Source of the DNA: Camellia lanceoleosa
Lineage: Eukaryota > Streptophyta > Magnoliopsida > Ericales > Theaceae
Direction of reading: 5' to 3'
Length of the DNA stretch: 64,000 nt
Assembly: GCA_025200525.1 (NCBI GenBank)
Contig: CM045761.1
Span: forward strand, 39,564,190 to 39,628,189
Both the position numbers and the translations under genes were made by a program. Positions 34,457-44,848 of this stretch are shown piece after piece (position 1 is the stretch's first letter; each line of letters begins with the position of its first letter). The notes beneath the pieces were generated by a model, which was not told the DNA's origin, did no database searches, and was given only the letters and a program-made list of their open reading frames with translations.

Positions 34457-34751
34457 TTTGTTTAACACCAACCAGGTGTAGTATACCTAAGTGAAATTTG
34501 TATTAGAAAGGTAACGGGATAATATTAAATTTGAAACTCTTTTTAATTATTTGAAGCAGGTAATTTGGATTGGAGTGTGGTTGCATAACTAAAGACCTCA
34601 ATATTTTGGACACATCAGCAATACTGCACATGGAACCGAGTAATCGACTTGATTTCTATTTACCTAATTAGTTTTTTGTTCAGTATAGAAACATAAATTT
34701 ATTGTTTTTTGATATTGTCAATTTCTTTTTGTGCTGCTGCTTCTTCTTATG
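34457..34751 (+). repeat. Direct duplication within the Helitron, second copy
   Basis: Partner of 33241-33536, offset 1216 bp. The intervening kilobase is not duplicated. Confidence 0.85.
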
Positions 34752-35450
34752 TTTTTTATTACCACTGGTTAGTTTTTTATTTTGTTGTACATGGGTGATC
34801 CTCCTGTTGTTATCATAGCAGCCACAAGCCTGGGGTGATCCTCCTGTTAAAATTAGAATTGGGTTATTGGGTTTTGATTAGAATTAGAATTTTCTTTGAT
34901 TACAATTAGAATTCTTTGATTAGAATTCTAAAATTAAAATTAGAATTATTTGATTCAATTTTAGTTTTTCTGTTATTGGGTTTTGTGAATTTTCTTTTTG
35001 TTTCAGTGGCTTCAAGGTTCAGATAATTGATTTGTTTTTGTCCGATGCTGCTCTCCAGTTCTCCAGTCCTCGATTTTTGCATCTCGAACTTTGCTCGCAA
35101 GGTAACCTTCATCATCTTCTGAATTTTTTGGGTCTATCTTTGCGCTTTCTTCCAAGGTATTCATTCCCTTTCCCCACCATTTCGAATTGTGTTGATTGTG
35201 GACATTTGACGAATTCTTTGCATTTTCTTTGAATTATTTGATTCAATTTCAGTTTCTTTGCATTTTCTCTGAATTTTGCAAATGGGCATTAGTTTTTTTA
35301 TTTCAATGGCTTCAAGGTTCTGAGACAGATTAGATCTAATTTGATATAAATGGTGTTTTTTTTAATATAGAAACTGGGCAAACCCTTTTTCCATTGGATT
35401 GATAATAGTTTATTACTTGAGTCTTTTAGCTCACAATTAATTGGAATAAG

Positions 35451-35483
<33 letters not shown>

Positions 35484-36552
35484 CTTTTTATAAAAAAGAC
35501 AAACTAATTTCATGACTCAGAAATTTTACCAAGTTTTTCTGCTAAACTACCAACTAAATTAAGCCTTAGAAAATGTAGGCTCGCACCCTCTTTACCATTG
35601 GTTTTGATAGAATGTCTGTGAGTCCTTCATATTGGTTTGGAATTTTAGGAAATTACGAGACATAAGCATCTTGAAGGAGTTGGAAAAATTTGTTCTTTAC
35701 TTGCTCGCAAAACTTTTTGCTTTATTGTTGACTATAAACTGTGTTCACACCAATTGTTTTCAGTTCTCCTTGCAATATCTGTTCCATAAATAAAAAATAA
35801 TATATGGAAGTGAAAGGTATGCATTCCTTTTAAACACTAAATTGTACAGATTCAGTCAGTTTGTTTGTTTGTTTTTTTTTTTTTTTGCTAGCAAATAACA
35901 ACCACTTTCTATAATAGAAATGCACTTACAAATACTTGGTAGCATGGGATTTGTTACATTTGAGAGGGATACAAATGCCTTGAGAGCCAGAAAAGTATTG
36001 ATACCTAGAATAATAAACTCTAATTCCCTCTCAAAACAAGAATGAAATCAGAATCCAGAAAAGCCCAGAGTGTTGCAATAAAAAATAAAGAATAAAAAGA
36101 CATCCAAAGGGATTGCCCCCATTTTGGTCTAATAATAACCCAGACTTCTGTAACATCAATGGGGGCAATTTTGGCCACATTATTCTCCAACCATGAAAGC
36201 AATATTAGAATAATGGTTCCAGACCTTTCTGTTCAACTCAAAAATAAATAAACTTATCATTTCACAGCCATTTCCATAATATAATTTTGATTTCTGACAA
36301 ACAAATAAGATATGTGTATAGTACTTTTGAGATCACATAGTATGAACAAATATCAAAGTTCCGTTTCATTCAAGCTTGAATAAGCTCCTTTTGCTTAGGA
36401 TATACATGTTTATAAACCAAATTCCATATTATATCACGTAATTCCTAACCATATAGTCAATTTTCTGTTAGGAACAGAACCCCAATTTAAAACAACATTA
36501 TGCCAATAGGTGTTTAAACAATCATCTAAATATCGCTGATCTCTAATTCCAG

Positions 36553-36683
36553 TTCTGTATGCCAGGCTGTTTTGTGAGATGATGAGCAGAAACTGGTTCA
36601 ATGAGAGAAGAATAGTTTTGGCATCAGAGAGAGATGATGACTTATTGAGAGAGTTCATGAAAAGGCAAAGAATTGGACATTAG
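36553..36683 (+). pseudogene. Exon-like island in the Helitron, unrecognised protein
   Basis: After an acceptor-like CTCTAATTCCAG, one frame gives 42 residues with the composition of a real protein (LYARLFCEMMSRNWFNERRI, then VLASERDDDLLREFMKRQRI) to a TAG at 36681. I do not recognise the family. The run of charged residues and the upstream acceptor suggest a captured exon, but an AT-rich chance frame cannot be excluded. Confidence 0.4.
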
Positions 36684-36744
36684 TTAAGAATTGTAGGCAA
36701 GTAATCTTATTGACACTTTTTTTTTCTTTTTCCTTTTTTAAATG

Positions 36745-36794
36745 TTGTGACTGAGGAGGATGAACCAGACACTTCTGCTATTTTGGGTCTCAAA
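36745..36794 (+). pseudogene. Second exon-like island in the Helitron
   Basis: Following a TTTTTCTTTTTCC pyrimidine tract, the frame TEEDEPDTSAILGLK ends at a GGTACTG donor-like site. A further 24-base block VDEDYKRM between CAG and GTAATA lies at about 37925-37948. All are too short to identify; together they suggest remnants of a captured multi-exon gene. Confidence 0.35.
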
Positions 36795-38538
36795 GGTACT
36801 GACTCAACACACACACAGTTAATGAAATGTTTGATTCTGTAATGAGAAATGAGTGTCAATTTTTTTATTCATAAAATGGGTTTTTCTATATTATGAGTTT
36901 TTCTATTGTTTGCTAAATACTCATAAATATAAACAGATCTATAAATACTTCTTAGTTTGCTAAATACTCTTTAAATGCTGATATCAATTTTCCTGTATTT
37001 ATTGGGCTTTTTGTGTTTTTCTTTTTTTTTTCCCCCTTTATTTGGGAGTGGGGATTGGTAAGCTGTGATATATATATATATATATATATTGTTTCAGTAT
37101 TGCCTATTACTTTTTTAAGACCCTATAAACAATTGTCCCCTTACTGTATGTTGTTGATTTGTTGTTTTATCCATTGAATTTTATTAGATCAGTTTAATCT
37201 TATAGTTTATTTAATTTCAATCTAAATTTTGTTGGCTGCTGCCCATGAGCTAACCAAATAGATCCAAAGGGGCTGGTTTGATATTTTGCTTATGATCATG
37301 TATTGCTTAACAAATATTCATAATTTATTTAAGGTTGGAAGCAAAATGAATCTGAATAGGTGTAGGTGAAGATTGAAGAAGATGATGGAGGGTTACATAC
37401 ACAAAATTGATGGGACTAAACTGATAAAATAAATGGCTTTGGGTTTTTGGAAGAAAATAAATGAGGTTTTTTAAGTTGTATTGATTTGTAAATGATGGGA
37501 GAATTAAGTTAGTTAGAGTTTATTATTGAATTACCAAGCGAAGAGTTTTCTTTTAAAATTTTATTTTATTAAATTCTTTCTTAAGAACTCGTCTTTTTAA
37601 AATTTTCCCTCTAACCTCATGTGATCAATTAAAGGAAGTTCCAAAAAGAAAGAGTTGAAAAAAATAAAATCCAAAGAAAATATTGATTGATTTTTATAAA
37701 TTAATATTTTTATCAATCATTAATTTGTATTTGTGTTGATAATGTGTTGTGTTTGTTCGTAGTGTTTGCATTGGGTAACCAATTATTATTTTCCAACAAT
37801 GTATGTGTTTGGTTTGAATTGGGTGGTCTATAAAAAACATTTCATTAGTGTGACAATGTGTGTGTATGTTTTGAATTGGGTAGTCTCTTTTAATTATCAT
37901 ATTGGCTTTTTTTTCTATTTTACAGGTGGATGAAGACTACAAGCGAATGGTAATATTAACTCCCTTTTTACAAGTCTACATTTCTTCAGACTTAAGTTTT
38001 TTTTTTTATCTCTCTAATCATTTTGTATTTATTGTTGTATAAACTAAACGTGCACTTCTTTGATTGATGAGTGTTGAAAGAGGGGCAATCTTGAGTGAGC
38101 AACAATCTCGAGGGTAGAATTTACACTATTTTTGGTTTTATCGTTGACAAACTTTGAAAATGATTGACGTTGTATAAAGTTAAAGATTATGGCAGATTGA
38201 CGTTGTAGAAACTTATATAGATTTGGTTTGGTTTGAGAGGTAAACATTTGAAGGTGTTTGTTATTTAGATTTTGACCAAGAATACTATTTTCGTATTGGC
38301 ATGGTGTGCCCCAAAGGGAGAACACCATTTTGTTGTTCCTTTTATTTGAAGTTGTGTTTATAATAAAGGGGATCCCCTTGCTCAAATGTATGTTATCTAT
38401 TCATTTTTTGTATGTCATGGGAAAACAGATTAGGTATGCTTGATTCTCAGTGTTCCTAGCTTAAGAGAGAACAACATATGAAAATTATTTAAACAAAATA
38501 TTATTTATACCGTGCCTTTAGGCACGAACATACACTAG

Positions 38539-38696
38539 TGTATATATATATATATATATCTTCACCCAATTTCTAGGGTTTTATAACAAAGGATTTGTTT
38601 TTTTTGGTTATAAATTAGAGGGTTGGAGCTTCTCTTCTATCTATTTTTGGTTATCTTCGTCTCTGTGTATATGTGATTTTTTCAAAAAGTAATTTC

Positions 38697-38729
<33 letters not shown>

Positions 38730-38759
38730 TTTATGTATGTATGTATGTATGTGGGTGTA
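38539..38759. other. Spacer after the Helitron with TA and ATGT microsatellites
   Basis: A (TA)n run at about 38541-38560 and an (ATGT)n run at about 38699-38751 precede the DCAF4-like fragment. No coding sense is seen. Confidence 0.7.
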
Positions 38760-38886
38760 GATCTTCTAGGGTTCTATTTTGATGCGGAGAAGAACAGGTA
38801 CTTCCCTATCAAAGGCCCAATTCCAAGTTCTTCTCACAATTCTTCATCTGCTTCAACTTCATATTCTTCTATCCAAGTCCAATCTG
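38760..38886 (+). pseudogene. Gene fragment resembling the N-terminus of a DCAF4-like WD40 protein
   Basis: The frame reads DLLGFYFDAEKNRYFPIKGP then IPSSSHNSSSASTSYSSIQV, ending at CAATCTG followed by donor-like GTAATT (38887). The block GFYYDxEKNRYFPIKGPIP is, as I know it, the start of plant DDB1- and CUL4-associated factor 4-type proteins, which present substrates to the CUL4 ubiquitin ligase. The upstream side runs into an ATGT microsatellite without a start codon. Only one exon is seen and no WD40 repeats follow, so it is a non-functional fragment, probably captured by a transposon. Confidence 0.55.
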
Positions 38887-39889
38887 GTAATTTCATTAAT
38901 TACCCACTTTCATACTTGTATTTTTGAACTTGATCATGATACCAATTTGCCTATATATATGTCTGTTTTGTGATAGATTGTTAAAAAATAGCAAAAGTTA
39001 AAATTTTTCCTCTTCAATTGCTAGCTAAATAGCTCAACAAAGTTAGTCAGAATCATTATTTTTTTCTTGCCTTCAAACTGTTTGATAAAATGTCTCTTAG
39101 AAACTACTTAGTGTAAAACACCCTTTTGGACCCATCCCCTATTTGGGATGGAGGACAAAGTCAAAGTTAAATAATTCTTATAATACAATTGATCACTAAG
39201 CAAAGCACATAACCACATACTAGGATTTTCCTGAATAGGCAATAAACAATAACAATATTGAGCTTTTTTTTTTTTGGTCCTTGATAGAAAATGATGAGTT
39301 TAATCCCCATATAGTAATAAGTCTAAAAAGGACTTGTTAATGAAATTGACTGACTAGTCAAATGAAGTTTATAAAATTCAGTAAAGTACATGGAGGTCAA
39401 TAGATTAAAAGTAATAATGAGTTCATCATGAAAGATAAAAGAAAGCAATATATAAAACAAAAAGAAAAGCTGTGTTTTTTCTTCTATGCAAGTGAACAAT
39501 TCATAGACGATGGAAGGTGCACCAGTTCTCTTCAAGCGGGAAGTGGCCATCATCATCGAAGCACTTGGAATAGTTTGCGAGAGGGTTTATTGCTTCAGTC
39601 TCACTACTATGTCCTTTTGGTTGGCATTCGACTTGCAAGTAGTGCCTGATATCATGCCTTTAGTATTGCTAGTATATGTCTTATTATTTAAGTAATATTT
39701 GTTATTTGCATTCAAACTTGTTATGCTATTATATATCTACCGTGCCTAAAAGGAACAGATGTTATTTGTATGTTGTTTTAAAAACTTGTTATAGTGATTC
39801 CTGCAATATTAGTGGAGCTAATGATCCTAGTGGTTTGATCATGTAGATACAGTTGCTCTCGAATATAATGAGTGGAAAGATTATCTTAC
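38887..39889. other. Non-coding sequence between two captured gene fragments
   Basis: An island at about 39490-39580 is open on both strands (MEGAPVLFKREVAIIIEAL on +, MMMATSRLKRTGAPSIVYEL on -) and less AT-rich than its surroundings. It may be another captured exon, but I cannot tell which strand or which protein. Confidence 0.35.
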
Positions 39890-40003
39890 AGTTCTCTCAT
39901 TTGTGGTAACTATTGTAGCATCTGTGTCTTTGATTTCTATAACTTCTCCGTCGATCCATGTAACTTCAGGATCCTCAGCCCACACGTGTGATCCGACTAT
40001 CAT
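39890..40003 (-). pseudogene. Class XI myosin N-terminal (SH3-like) exon fragment
   Basis: On the - strand the frame reads [20 protein letters not shown] followed by [18 protein letters not shown]. It then meets a consensus donor, ACT|GTAAGA, at 39889-39884. VGSHVWxEDPxxAWIDGEV is the hallmark start of plant class XI myosins, actin motors that move organelles. Only this N-terminal SH3-like module is present; no ATPase motor sequence (P-loop GESGAGKT) follows. The upstream bases (AACAATGGTCAC) look intronic or mutated. It is an isolated exon in opposite orientation to the DCAF4-like piece, which fits capture by a transposon rather than local gene decay. Confidence 0.75.
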
Positions 40004-40734
40004 GTGACCATTGTTTTACAAAGAATAGATTGATCAAGTTACTTGAAAATAAAGAAGATGAACCATGAAAGCTTACCATGATTGTGATTCTTCTATGTGA
40101 TCATCTAATGCAAAATGGCAATGCAGAGAAGCCAATGGATTTTTGTTGTCTATAGAGAGAATGGCAGTGCTAGTAAGGAATGATGGAGTGAAGATTTGCC
40201 GGAAATAAAAAGTAGACAGAATGTTGAAAAGAAGAGGAAATTCCGGTAGTGGTAACTCAAAAGAAAAAAAGGCAAAGATGCTGACTTGGCACCTTTTTTT
40301 TTTGGCTTATTCGACACAGGATGCTAACTTGGCACCAAAAGAAGCATGGCAGTTGTGTGTAGGCAACACAGGGAATTCATGTGCAGTTGCTGCAGGGGAT
40401 AGTTTTTATGTTAATGCTTATTGTTGCAGCCATCTGATGAGTGGACCCTTTGCTTTGCCAATGTTAAAGGCCTTTGTGTTCCTAATTATGGTTGTGCATT
40501 GCCAATGCCAAGCAGTGGGGATTACTAGCTATCATTGGAGTGGTTATAAAATTATGAAAGTGTCTTATTACTTAAATAATTTGACATTAAGTTATTCCTT
40601 TTTGGATGGTTGGAAGTAAAATGGATGCAAATTTTGAAATGATTGATAATATATGTATTGTTTTGTTTATATACATGGTATAAGTTGCACGGAATACATA
40701 CAGGTTATGGACAAATTAAAAGAAAAATAATATT
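40004..40734 (+). other. Sequence between myosin fragment and CACTA right end, with an unrecognised open frame
   Basis: An open stretch of 132 codons (40221-40619) is cysteine- and tyrosine-rich in its second half and resembles no family I know. It starts from MLKRRGNSGSGNSKEKKAKM. Codon use and lack of motifs make a real protein doubtful. More captured exon pieces may be present. Confidence 0.3.
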
Positions 40735-41227
40735 ATATTTTTGTCTACTAAATAATTGGTAGCCAAAAAGGCAGTAAATATTTTTAGTAACTAAATAGTT
40801 AGTAGCTAAAAAAAAATAAAATGAATAACAAAACTTTTGGTGACTAAAATTTTAATAGCCAAATAAAAAAAAATAGACTTTAGGTGACTAAATTTTTAGT
40901 AGTTAAAAAAAATTACACTTTAGGCGACTAAAACATTTAGTCACTGAAAATGCGATACAAATTTTTTTTTAAAGCTTTTGGCGACTAAAAGATTGGTCGC
41001 CAATTTAGCCTATCAACGACTAAATTTTTTTTTGTCGCCAATACCATTACTTTTGGCGACTACTTATTTAGTCGCCAATTTAGGACTTTCGGCAACTAAA
41101 ATTTTTTTAGTCGTCAATACCTTCGCCGACCGTCTTTCGGTGACCAAATTAACGACCAAACTATTTAATCGGGAAAATCTTTTGACGATTAAAAATTTAA
41201 TCGCTAAAAATGTAATTTCTTATAGTA
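40735..41227 (-). repeat. CACTA-type right terminus and subterminal repeats
   Basis: GGCGACTAAA and TTTAGTCGCC motifs alternate as in the left end. The terminus reads, in reverse complement, TACTATAAGAAAT, so the outer C of CACTA has become T. Confidence 0.7.
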
Positions 41228-41665
41228 CAAGTTGCCACACGAAGGCTAACTTTTGCACGATGAGGTGTGCCATGTTTTTCTTTGTTTCAACAAATGTGCC
41301 GTACAAAACAATTTCCACTATCCAAGCAAAACTTATTCAAACGTGTGAGTATTTCCACCAAAACTTTTAAAATTGTGTTAAATTTATTTTAAAAAGTTTA
41401 AGTTGAAATTACCTTATGTAAATTTGACATATTTAAAAGAAATATTTACCATGGAAAATTTATTATTTTAACATTTTTACCTTTTTTCTAAAATAAAAAA
41501 AAAATTCTATAGATTCTTATTATTAAAATAATAAAAATAAAAACCCAACTTGTTTTCAAATCATATTTTGTACTATTCTTATTTTCCAGGATGACCAATT
41601 GCTAAACCAATTATGCTTATTTCCATAAAAAAGAAAAGGAAAGGAAAAAAAAAAAAGGACTCTAT
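41228..41665. other. Spacer between CACTA end and copia-derived element
   Basis: AT-rich, no gene. It ends in a purine-rich run before the LTR. Confidence 0.5.
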
Positions 41666-42415
41666 TGTTAGGACTCTTTGTTGTCAAATTCTATGGATCA
41701 AACCCAAGGTTTTAATTTTTTAAATTCACATGTTGGGTCAAACTAGGATTACTTTGGATTTCTCTAAGAAGTTGATTTTCTTCCAAAACTAAGATTACTT
41801 TGGAGTCCTTTAAGAAGTTGGTTTTCTTCAAAAAACAGGATTACTTTAGATTTTCTATAAGTAGTTGGTTTTCTCCAAAAACTAGATGATTCATTAATTT
41901 TTTCTCCAGATCTTCTTTTTGGATCTTAAGGTTTATATCTGGAGATATTTTCTTAGTTTTCTTTGATTTTTATTGAGTATTCAACTCATGGTTTAAAGAG
42001 AGTACATCAAAGGTTTGTTTGTTATACACAAGAGAGAGAGAGAGTTGTTCTTCGGTGGATTCTGAAGAATTTGAGCCTGAAGCTTCGGTGGATTCTGGAG
42101 TGGCTCATCGTAAAGACAATTCCGTGGTGAAGATGGGGTTAGAAGAGGCACATAGAGGTTGGTTCAACTAGGCGTTGTGGATTTGCTATATAATTGAGAG
42201 TATACCTGTGTAATTTGCTTTAAATCTTCTTAGTGGATTGTTCTTGTGGCAGTTGCCCGTAGTTTTTTGATCACAGTTGGACGTGTCCAATTGTGGTTTT
42301 TCCACATAAAATCGTTGTGTCTCTTTATCTTGATTGTTTGATTGGGATTGTTATATTTTGCTCAAAATTGACACATAATCACAAATCAACATCTAGGAGG
42401 TTTCTAGATTTTTCA
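41666..42415 (+). repeat. Left LTR of the non-autonomous element
   Basis: Begins TGTTAGGACTCTTTG and ends TTTTTCA. It includes a GAGAGAGAGAG microsatellite that is longer than in the other LTR. Confidence 0.9.
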
Positions 42416-42417
42416 AT

Positions 42418-42429
42418 TGGTATCAGAGC
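42418..42429 (+). other. Primer binding site, initiator tRNA-Met
   Basis: TGGTATCAGAGC starts two bases after the left LTR, a perfect 12-base complement to the initiator tRNA-Met 3' end. Confidence 0.9.
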
Positions 42430-44084
42430 GGGTCGTTCTATTTTTTTAAAAAAACAAATTTCTTTTAGAACGCTCTATTTTAAAAAAAAAAAAAAAAACT
42501 TTTAGAACGAGATCTTGTTTGATTTGTGATAATGGATATAATTCGTGAGGGAAATTCTATGAAAAAAAAAAAATCCAAAAAGATTTTCTTAATATGGTTT
42601 TGCAAGCTTAAATTATTTCAGTGGTCCTTGGTGCATATTGGAATTGATAAGAATATCCATTACATGTTAATATGTGTGTACTTTCTGTGGTCATTACTCA
42701 TTTTGGAGTGTGTGTTTTTTTTGATTAGTATGTCTCATTCTGTACACACTCTTGGATTAGCAAATTTTGGAGTCTTCCATCTTAGTGATTATTTTTTTTT
42801 CTATGAACTTCTGGCATTGTATCTTTTGCTTTTCTAGAGAAATTGACCTATACTAGCATATCATGGGTGATGTTAAGTCTCTTAACCACCTTCTATCTTT
42901 TTGCATCTCCATGGCTTTCCCCTTTGTTCTTTGTAGTCCAAGCATGAGGAAAATGCTACTTCCGAGGCACCAACCAGGCTATCCTTATTATATCCATGCT
43001 TCTCTGGTTCAGTTTCCATACTCTTGAGCATGTCAGCTGCCAATGAGTGTGCAAAAGAATGAAAAAAAAAAGTAAAAAAAGAAAAAAAAATGTGCAAAAG
43101 AAAGAAAAGAAAAAGATGTGAAAAAAAAAGGAAAAAATAAAGGATTCATTGATTGAGGGGGAGCCTCCACTTTTACTCACCAAATACCTCTTGATTCCTA
43201 GTGGTTTGACTTTCCGTAGTTATGCTTAGATTCTCTTGTTGGAGGTTCAGCTATCAGATCACTACTAGGATTTGAATCTCGTGTTTGTCAAACTCCAAGA
43301 GTCACACACACACTTTTATCATGGGATCTATGTTTTTCACATAATGCATCACTTTCTTTCATGAGGAATCTTTTACAGACTGTGCACATTGTGTTTTCAA
43401 GTAATTGTACTTCTTGGATAATCTTGTGTGTTCTAAGGTACAAATCTGAGATTTCTTGCTTGCTCTATCAAATTATTTTTTTTTCTTTTTTTTCTTGTTC
43501 ACTGTTTTCAGTGTTTGTGGTTGCTTTTAGTGAGGGGGAGTTTGGTTCATCTTGATTTGGGTTAGAGAAGGAGTTTGGTTTATCATTACAAGAGTTTGTT
43601 AGCATGAACACTTTGTTTTGTTTGGTACGGGAGATTGGCATTAGTTGATTTGCATGTTGCTTTGCATTCGCTTCTTTATTGTTTGAACTTTCTTTGTCAA
43701 TTCGTGACAAACAAGGGGAGAAATTTGTTTTTCATGTATTCATGTCATATGTCGGGTGCATATGTCTTAGTTTTCAGGTTTTCATGCTACATATTCTTAA
43801 AATCTCCAAGTTGCATCTATTCATGTTTTTCATCTCATACTTCAAGATAATCTAGCCATATGTTTATTGCTTTTTCATATACTCTTGTGGGACTAATAGT
43901 TGTTTTGGAGATTGTGGCACTAATAGTTGTTTTGCAGATCATGACCTTGAGAAATAAGTTTGCAAAGAGATTTGGTTATAAGTGCTGGTTCCTAATTGGT
44001 GGTGTTGTTCTTGTTTTGATTGGAAAATTGTTTTAGTGTTTTTGTTAGGAAAACTGTTGTAGCATGGTTTTGTCCAGGATTTGA

Positions 44085-44097
44085 CAAAAGGAGAGAT
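44085..44097 (+). other. Polypurine tract of the non-autonomous element
   Basis: AAAAGGAGAGAT lies immediately before the right LTR start TGTTAGG, the usual copia arrangement. Confidence 0.7.
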
Positions 44098-44848
44098 TGT
44101 TAGGACTCTTTGTTGTCAAATCCCATGGATCAAACCCAAGGTTGTAATTTTTTAAATTCACATGTTGGGTCAAATTAGGATTACTTTGGATTTCTCTAAG
44201 AAGTTGATTTTCTTCCAAAACTAAGATTACTTTGGAGTTCTTTAAGAAGTTGGTTTTCTTCCAAAAACAGGATTACTTTGGATTTTCTATAAGTAGTTGA
44301 TTTTCTCCTAAAACTAGATGATTCATTAATTTTTTCTCCAGATCTTCTTTTTGGATCTTAAGGTTTATATCTGGAGATATTTTCTTAGTTTTCTTTGATG
44401 TTTTATTGAGTATTCAACTCATGGTTTAAAGAGAGTACATCAAAGGTTTGTTTGTTATACATAAGAGAGAGAGAGTTGTTCTTCGGTGGATTCTGAAGAA
44501 TTCGAGCCTAAAGCTTCGGTGGATTCTGGAGTGGCTCATCGTAAATACAATTCCGTGGTGAAGATGGGGTTGGAAGAGGCACATAGAGGTTGGTTCAATT
44601 AGGCGTTGTGGATTTGCTAGATAATTGAGAATATACCTGTGTAATTCCTTTAAATCTTCTTAGTGGATTGTTCTTGTGGCAGTTGCTCGTGGTTTTTTTT
44701 TTATCACAGTTGGAGGTGTCCAATTGTGATTTTTTCACGTAAAATTGTTGTGTCTCTTTATCTTGATTGTTTGATTGGAATTGTTATATTTTGCTCAAAA
44801 TTGACACATAATCACAAATCAACATCTAGGAGGTTTCTAGATTTTTCA
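44098..44848 (+). repeat. Right LTR of the non-autonomous element
   Basis: Same ends as the left LTR. Differences are scattered substitutions and homopolymer or microsatellite length changes. Confidence 0.9.

Larger units (their letters stand above)
31576..38538 (+). mobile_element. Non-autonomous Helitron with complete termini, 6963 bp
   Basis: The 5' end is TCTATATAATAAGGGAAG, preceded by A at 31575. The 3' end is CTAG at 38535-38538, followed by T at 38539. A 6-bp stem hairpin CGTGCC-TTTA-GGCACG (38511-38526) lies 8 bases before CTAG. These are the diagnostic Helitron features (5'-TC, 3' hairpin plus CTRR, A/T insertion site, no target duplication). No Rep or helicase domain is readable in any frame, so it would depend on an autonomous partner. 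Its interior shows a 295-bp internal duplication and exon-like islands. Confidence 0.85.
24307..41227. mobile_element. Candidate CACTA-type composite with nested insertions and captured gene pieces
   Basis: The left terminus CACTACAACAAAATGCA at 24307 is a canonical En/Spm-type end, followed to 24826 by many GCGACTAAA / TTGGTGACC / TTTAGTCGCC subterminal motifs in both orientations. The right terminus at 41227, read in reverse complement, is TACTATAAGAAATTACA, with the same subterminal motifs back to about 40735. The two ends are oppositely oriented and of one family, which suggests the ends of a single element. The 3-bp flanks (AAC and CAA) do not match, so this pairing is not proven. Without its insertions it would be only a few kb and lacks a recognisable transposase. 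Confidence 0.5.
41666..44848 (+). mobile_element. Non-autonomous LTR retrotransposon (copia-like), pol missing
   Basis: Two LTRs of about 750 bp, roughly 95-96% identical by eye, flank a 1682-bp internal region. A perfect initiator tRNA-Met primer site follows the left LTR and a purine tract precedes the right one. The interior holds no gag, protease, integrase or RT. It is AT-rich with poly-A/T runs and repeated GGGGGAG motifs. The structure corresponds to a large-retrotransposon-derivative-like element mobilised in trans. The 5-bp flanks (TCTAT and TGATA) do not match, which suggests recombination between two copies or later damage. Confidence 0.85.

Noticed and set aside
40221..40619. A 132-residue host gene
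   Set aside because: No motif, no splice context and an odd Cys/Tyr-rich composition in transposon-rich DNA; kept only as an unrecognised open stretch.
24304..41230. Matching 3-bp target repeats of the CACTA composite
   Set aside because: Left AAC and right CAA differ; the element pairing rests only on terminus and subterminal similarity.
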